Of a DNA stretch of 64,000 nt, positions 60,166 to 64,000 are shown piece by piece. Source of the DNA: JAVVEG01 sp041751425 (lineage in GTDB: Bacteria > Pseudomonadota > Gammaproteobacteria > Pseudomonadales > Pseudohongiellaceae). Position numbers and translations under genes: made by a program. The stretch lies in contig JBGSXL010000011.1 in NCBI GenBank assembly GCA_041751425.1, forward strand, positions 248,001 through 312,000, given 5' to 3'. Under the pieces are notes generated by a model. The model searched no databases. It was not told the origin of the DNA and saw nothing but the letters and a program-made list of their open reading frames with translations. Position 1 is the first letter of the stretch. Every line of letters begins with the position of its first letter.

Positions 60166-62175
60166 TTAACGAGGTTCCACAACCGGAAAATTGGCTTGTG
60201 GTTCCTCGATCAGTTGCAGAAATTCGATAAATCTGGCGGCTGCCCCCTGAATCTGAATTGCGCCGCTGGCAATCTCAGCAGGAAAATTGCTGGCGCCAGT
60301 CAGCGTGCTGTTCAATGTAGCGCGCGTCAGCACTATCGTCGCGTCAGCGTTCGCCGCCTGCACTTCCGGAAGCCATGTTAACGCGGCGTTCTTCAGAGTG
60401 ACCCGGTAATTTTCAAGCGTATCGGTAAAGCGCCAGTTCAACACAATATGTTTACCGTCCGCTGCGGGGCCATTAATGCGCACACTGATCAGATCGAAAA
60501 ACATTCCCGTTTCCAGTGCCTGCAATAAATCGGCCCGCATAGCCGGAGCAGTACCAGAAGAGGGTGGTCCGTTGCGCAACTCCTGCGCTCCCAGTAAGTA
60601 AGCGCCGCGCCAGGTGCCTGCTTCTGCTTGATAACCAAGTTGCTCCAATGCGTCCGCGCCCAACTCTCTGGCGGCCTGATACTCCGGATACGCGTAAACC
60701 GCCTCGCGCATCACGGAGGCTACCCAGCGATACTGGCCTGCTGAAAAATCATCTCTCGCTCTGGCAACAACCTGCTCCACACCGCCCATGTACTCGATAG
60801 TTTTGCGGGCATGTTCGCGTGGTGGCAGAGGATTCAAGTTAGCTGGGTTTGCATCATACCAACCCATGTAACGCTGATAAATGGCGCGTGAATTATGTCG
60901 CAGCGTGCCATAGTAGCCACGTGCTGCCCATTCCTGGTCCAGCGTGGAGGGCATCTGCAACGTTTCAGCGATATCGCCGGGCAGATAGCCCAGATTCAGC
61001 AATCGCACCGACTGGTCGTGTATGAATTTGTACATGTCTCTTTGTACTTCAAGAAAGTGCCTTGTATCTTCTTTTGTCCAAACGGGCCAGTGATGCTGGG
61101 CAATCAGGATGTCTGTGCGCTCGCCGAAGCGCTCCAGCACCTCATCGATACGCCGCGACCACAAGGCCGCATCTCGCACGGAGGCACCACGGATGGTGTA
61201 GACATTGTGCATTTGTTGCGAAGTAACTTCAGCTGTGTTCAAAACGCCAAACTGCGGCAGAAAGAACATGAATTCGGAGTCTGCCTCAGTGCCGTTGGCC
61301 ATGTGGAACTCAATCTCGACGCCGTCAACCATCAGTGTAGCGTTGCTGGAAACGATCTCGGTAGGAGGAATGAGTGAAACCGGGGCACGAGGCAAACCCT
61401 TACCCAGACCGGAATCAACATGCGCCAGCGCACCGCGGGGGAGCAGGGTGCCGAACTGGTAGTTGGCGCGTCGGGCCATGGCATTGCCGGCGATGACATT
61501 CTCGGCAATGGCATGGGCCATGAAACCTTCCGGTGCAATGATACGAACGCGATCTGCGGCAATATCTGCATCACTGACAACGCCACGCACACCACCAAAG
61601 TGATCGGTGTGCGTGTGTGAATACAGCACAGCCACTACGGGTTTGGCAGCGCCACCAGCACGATGAGTGCGATACAGTGTCAGCGCAGCATTACTCGTCA
61701 ATGGGCTGTACAGTGGGTCGATAATGATCAGGCCGGTATCCCCTTCAATGATGGTCATGTTGCCCAGGTCCATCCCACGGATCTGGTATATGCCCTCTAC
61801 AACTTCGAACAGGCCATGAATATTGTTAAGCTGCGCCTGACGCCATAAGCTGGGGTTCACAGAAGGGGGCGCGTCACTTTCATTAATGAACGCGAATGGT
61901 TCAAGACTCCATGCTGTGTTTCCCTGCGCGTCCAATACGGTGCCATTGGGCAGAGCAGCTATGAACCCACGTCTGGCATCATCGTAGGAACGACGATCGT
62001 GAAAAGGCAAGGAAGTCAGCACGGCCTGTTGCGCCTGTATAGTAGCTGGCTCTGCGGGTTTAGGGTTGGCAGCCAATTGCGAGCTTGCCATTAAAATGAA
62101 AAAGGACACCCAGAAAAATTGCAAAGAAGGAAGACGAAAACAGGTAGGTGAAAAATATTTCTGATTAGAGTTCAT
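60166..62175 (-). CDS. Secreted alkylsulfatase (metallo-beta-lactamase fold)
   Basis: The 669-residue protein resembles SdsA1-type linear primary-alkylsulfatases, which release sulfate from alkyl sulfates such as dodecyl sulfate. It has a signal-like hydrophobic segment (about residues 18-36), the zinc motif SHTHTDHFGG (His187, His189, Asp191, His192), an AQHHWPVW block, the dimerisation region, and a C-terminal SCP-2-like domain (LNWRFTDTLENYRVTLKNAAL). It would act in the periplasm or outside. The haem lipoprotein gene ends 12 bases away, convergent. Confidence 0.9.
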   Translation of the reverse strand: MNSNQKYFSPTCFRLPSLQFFWVSFFILMASSQLAANPKPAEPATIQAQQAVLTSLPFHDRRSYDDARRGFIAALPNGTVLDAQGNTAWSLEPFAFINESDAPPSVNPSLWRQAQLNNIHGLFEVVEGIYQIRGMDLGNMTIIEGDTGLIIIDPLYSPLTSNAALTLYRTHRAGGAAKPVVAVLYSHTHTDHFGGVRGVVSDADIAADRVRIIAPEGFMAHAIAENVIAGNAMARRANYQFGTLLPRGALAHVDSGLGKGLPRAPVSLIPPTEIVSSNATLMVDGVEIEFHMANGTEADSEFMFFLPQFGVLNTAEVTSQQMHNVYTIRGASVRDAALWSRRIDEVLERFGERTDILIAQHHWPVWTKEDTRHFLEVQRDMYKFIHDQSVRLLNLGYLPGDIAETLQMPSTLDQEWAARGYYGTLRHNSRAIYQRYMGWYDANPANLNPLPPREHARKTIEYMGGVEQVVARARDDFSAGQYRWVASVMREAVYAYPEYQAARELGADALEQLGYQAEAGTWRGAYLLGAQELRNGPPSSGTAPAMRADLLQALETGMFFDLISVRINGPAADGKHIVLNWRFTDTLENYRVTLKNAALTWLPEVQAANADATIVLTRATLNSTLTGASNFPAEIASGAIQIQGAAARFIEFLQLIEEPQANFPVVEPR

Positions 62176-62219
62176 AACAAATACTCGTTTCGATTATTTT
62201 TATTTAATTCAAAAGTTAT

Positions 62220-63116
62220 TTAACGCTGTTTGAACAAATCCTGCATGGCATCATTGATTGCTGCATGGTGCCATCTGAATCCTGCTTCCTGCAATCGAAC
62301 GGGCAATACTTTCGTGCTGCTCAACATCAACTCTGCGCGCTTTCCCAACAGTAATTGCAATGCCCAGCGTGGTGGCGTCAGCCAGACGGGGCGCTGCAGC
62401 GTATCACCGAACGCACGTGCGAATTCACTATAACGAACGGGGTTGGGTGCAGTCAGGTTAAACGGTCCGTGCGCAGCAGGGTGCTCCAGTAAGTGACAGA
62501 CTGCATCTACCCAATCCTGCAGATGAATCCAGCTGTACCAGAACTGACCGTTTGCCAGAGAGCCACCCAGCCCGGCCTTGAATAAGGGTAGTAAAGGTTT
62601 CATTAAACCGCCCTTGCCCAACACCAGACCAGTACGCAACTGCACCGTGCGTATGCCGTGTTCACCTGCGGGTAAGCTCGCCTGTTCCCAGGCAGCCACC
62701 ATTGACGCAGCCCAATCTGAGCCGTTTGCATCCTGCTCTGTGAGCGCTTTCTCACCGCAGTTTCCGTAGAAGCCGATTGCCGAGCCGGATAGAAAAACAC
62801 GTGGTGGGTACTTCTGCTCCAACATCCATCGTACCAGTTCGCCGGTGAAGTCGACTCTGCTTTTCCACAAGATCTGCTGTCTGGCTTTAGTCCACGGCAT
62901 GCTGAACAGGTTCGCACCCGTGAGATTGACCACGGCGTCTACGTGATGACGAATCTCCTGCAGTGACCCCACCCATTCAGCCGGCGTAGCAGCATGCCGA
63001 TTCGCTTGTTTTTCCGGATGGCGGCTGAGAATCAACAGCGTATGATTCTGCAGAAAAAGCTGTGCCGCCAGCGCCTGACCCAGAAAGCCGCTACCACCTG
63101 CTATTAGCACTCGCAT
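62220..63116 (-). CDS. TIGR01777/YfcH-family epimerase-like protein
   Basis: The 298-residue protein is an extended SDR-like NAD(P)-binding protein: N-terminal GGSGFLGQALA, then NLTGANLFSMPWTKARQQ and SGSAIGFYGNCGEKALTE (YfcH signature), and a C-terminal DUF1731-like part (TPPRWALQLLLGKRAELMLSS). The function of YfcH-like proteins is unknown; some are cell-division-inhibitor-like by homology only. It precedes the alkylsulfatase on the same strand by 44 bases. Confidence 0.9.
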   Translation of the reverse strand: MRVLIAGGSGFLGQALAAQLFLQNHTLLILSRHPEKQANRHAATPAEWVGSLQEIRHHVDAVVNLTGANLFSMPWTKARQQILWKSRVDFTGELVRWMLEQKYPPRVFLSGSAIGFYGNCGEKALTEQDANGSDWAASMVAAWEQASLPAGEHGIRTVQLRTGLVLGKGGLMKPLLPLFKAGLGGSLANGQFWYSWIHLQDWVDAVCHLLEHPAAHGPFNLTAPNPVRYSEFARAFGDTLQRPVWLTPPRWALQLLLGKRAELMLSSTKVLPVRLQEAGFRWHHAAINDAMQDLFKQR

Positions 63117-63171
63117 ATAAAAACCTTTGTGTCAGAACTCGCAAGTCATAATACCGCGCAGGCAGGCTGCT

Positions 63172-64000
63172 TTAAAAATGCGCGCCTGTCAAAGTGACAT
63201 CAGCGTTTTCCCAGGCTTTATCAAAGCGAGCGCGAACTTCTGCTGCACCTGCGGCATCACCCTGCGCTTCCAACGCGCTGGCCAGACCAAACAATGCCCA
63301 ACCATTGTCTTCCAGCAAAACCAGATCCTCTCTGAAAGTCGCTTCAGCGTCTGCGAACTGACCCGCGTTGATATAGGCTTGCCCAAGGAAGAGGCGCATG
63401 GATTGAATCCAGTCAGGTGGTTCCATGTATCTTAGTTTGTCCTGCAGCGCGACTGCCTGCTGGAACTCACTGATAGCGGTTTCTGTTTCGCCTTTGGCCG
63501 ATGCTATTTCTCCCGCCAATGCATGCACTGCTATCGCTAACAAATCGGAAGCTGTGTTCACGGATGCGCGTTGCGTTTGCAATACAGGGTTCTCACTCAC
63601 AGCACGCAGCGCACCCAGTTCAATCTCCGCGCTGGCGACATCGCCAGCAGCCAAATGTGCGCTTCCGCGAGCGAGATTCAAAATACCCTGCAAGAAGGGA
63701 CGCGAGGCAGGGGGCGTGGTAATTGCCAGAATATCATTCCAACGGCCGAAAGCTTTCAGGGTCATCCACTCTATCGCCGGGGCGCGTAACGAAGCACCTC
63801 TGTCCAATGCTTCGGGTGTTGCCATCATAGCCATAGGGCTGGCAATACTCATGGCACGTTCGAAATTACCCTGTAGCACACCGGCCCAATGTATGAACAT
63901 GCGCGCATGGCCGGCATGGTTGGTCGCTGACAGGAAATAAGTACCAACGCTCGGGAGCGGACGCTCTCCCCATTGCCGCACGAAATACTCGTCAGCCGCA
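63172..64000 (-). CDS. TPR-repeat protein, 5' end outside window
   Basis: The frame is open from base 64000 leftwards to a stop at 63172, so only about 275 C-terminal residues are seen. They form helical pairs typical of tetratricopeptide repeats (RGSAHLAAGDVASAEIELGAL, AISEFQQAVALQDKLRY, LFLGQAYINAGQFADAEATF, WALFGLASALEAQGDAAGAAEV). A GTG at 63981 could start a shorter protein, but the frame continues through it without a stop, so a larger protein is more likely. The start of the seen part (RPLPSVGTYFLSATNHAGHARMFIHWAG) is reminiscent of long TPR proteins with an N-terminal domain. Function unknown. Confidence 0.8.
   Translation of the reverse strand, partial: AADEYFVRQWGERPLPSVGTYFLSATNHAGHARMFIHWAGVLQGNFERAMSIASPMAMMATPEALDRGASLRAPAIEWMTLKAFGRWNDILAITTPPASRPFLQGILNLARGSAHLAAGDVASAEIELGALRAVSENPVLQTQRASVNTASDLLAIAVHALAGEIASAKGETETAISEFQQAVALQDKLRYMEPPDWIQSMRLFLGQAYINAGQFADAEATFREDLVLLEDNGWALFGLASALEAQGDAAGAAEVRARFDKAWENADVTLTGAHF

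Overview
The window reads as a chromosome segment of a Gram-negative bacterium, most likely an aerobic, free-living (probably aquatic) gammaproteobacterium. Reasons: the divergent tesA / ybbA-ybbP arrangement, a CobB-type sirtuin, NudL, Mpl, PdxH, UbiX, SlyD, TrhO, RimK and SURF1 homologues, many lipoboxes and a TonB-dependent receptor. I cannot name the genus. I found no rRNA, tRNA, CRISPR array, prophage or insertion sequence. About 64 protein genes fill the window; both edge genes are cut by the window.

Layout. 1-3.1 kb: an exported PEBP-like protein, a DUF3089 esterase, a thioesterase and a sirtuin. 3.2-6.0 kb: bcp, an alpha/beta hydrolase and pdxJ in a tight run, then an exported Arg/Tyr-rich protein. 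6.1-16.2 kb: an MFS carrier coupled to a GNAT, tesA divergent from the YbbA/YbbP ABC system, a MORN-repeat protein, pdxH, a lipoprotein amidohydrolase, and a pyrophosphate-type phosphofructokinase. 16.3-23.5 kb: ubiX, a TIGR02444 protein, mpl, a LON-domain protein, two tiny membrane proteins, a trypsin-like protease, a Prx5 peroxiredoxin, a dienelactone hydrolase, a GGDEF protein and a CoA pyrophosphatase. 23.6-31.9 kb: a TonB receptor, an SDR, slyD, then an accessory patch with a very large nested hairpin and a BrnTA toxin-antitoxin pair, then ALDH-VOC, a permuted papain-like protein and an LpxH-like phosphoesterase. 32-41.8 kb: an exported TPR-like protein, an exported peroxiredoxin, a DUF3014 protein, recQ, trhO, an ECF sigma/anti-sigma/metal-resistance operon and a secreted Ig-like protein. 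42.1-64 kb: a DUF6351 lipoprotein, an Opp peptide importer with fused OppDF, rimK, a Tat-exported VOC protein, SURF1, a cluster of amide-bond and peptidase genes, a haem lipoprotein, an alkylsulfatase, a YfcH-like epimerase and a TPR protein.

The most unusual part is 52.5-59.5 kb. A RimK-like ATP-grasp ligase with a long N-terminal region of RLAN type faces an operon of a DUF2817 zinc peptidase/deacylase translationally coupled to a GNAT acetyltransferase fused to a C39-type cysteine peptidase. Divergent from that operon is a 1023-residue protein that joins a complete FAD oxidoreductase of the kind usually fused to SelD to a complete S9 prolyl-oligopeptidase. With the Opp importer and rimK just upstream, the region looks centred on making, modifying and degrading peptides or peptide-like metabolites. 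That role is inference. Other points of interest are a PdxJ (and neighbouring hydrolase) that resembles Bacteroidota rather than gammaproteobacterial versions, and the roughly 290-base nested inverted repeat beside brnTA.

Vitamin B6 synthesis (pdxJ, pdxH), peroxide defence (three unrelated-looking peroxiredoxins), peptidoglycan recycling (mpl, oppABCDF) and ester, amide and sulfate-ester hydrolysis recur across the window. Family names rest on motifs read by eye; no database search was run.
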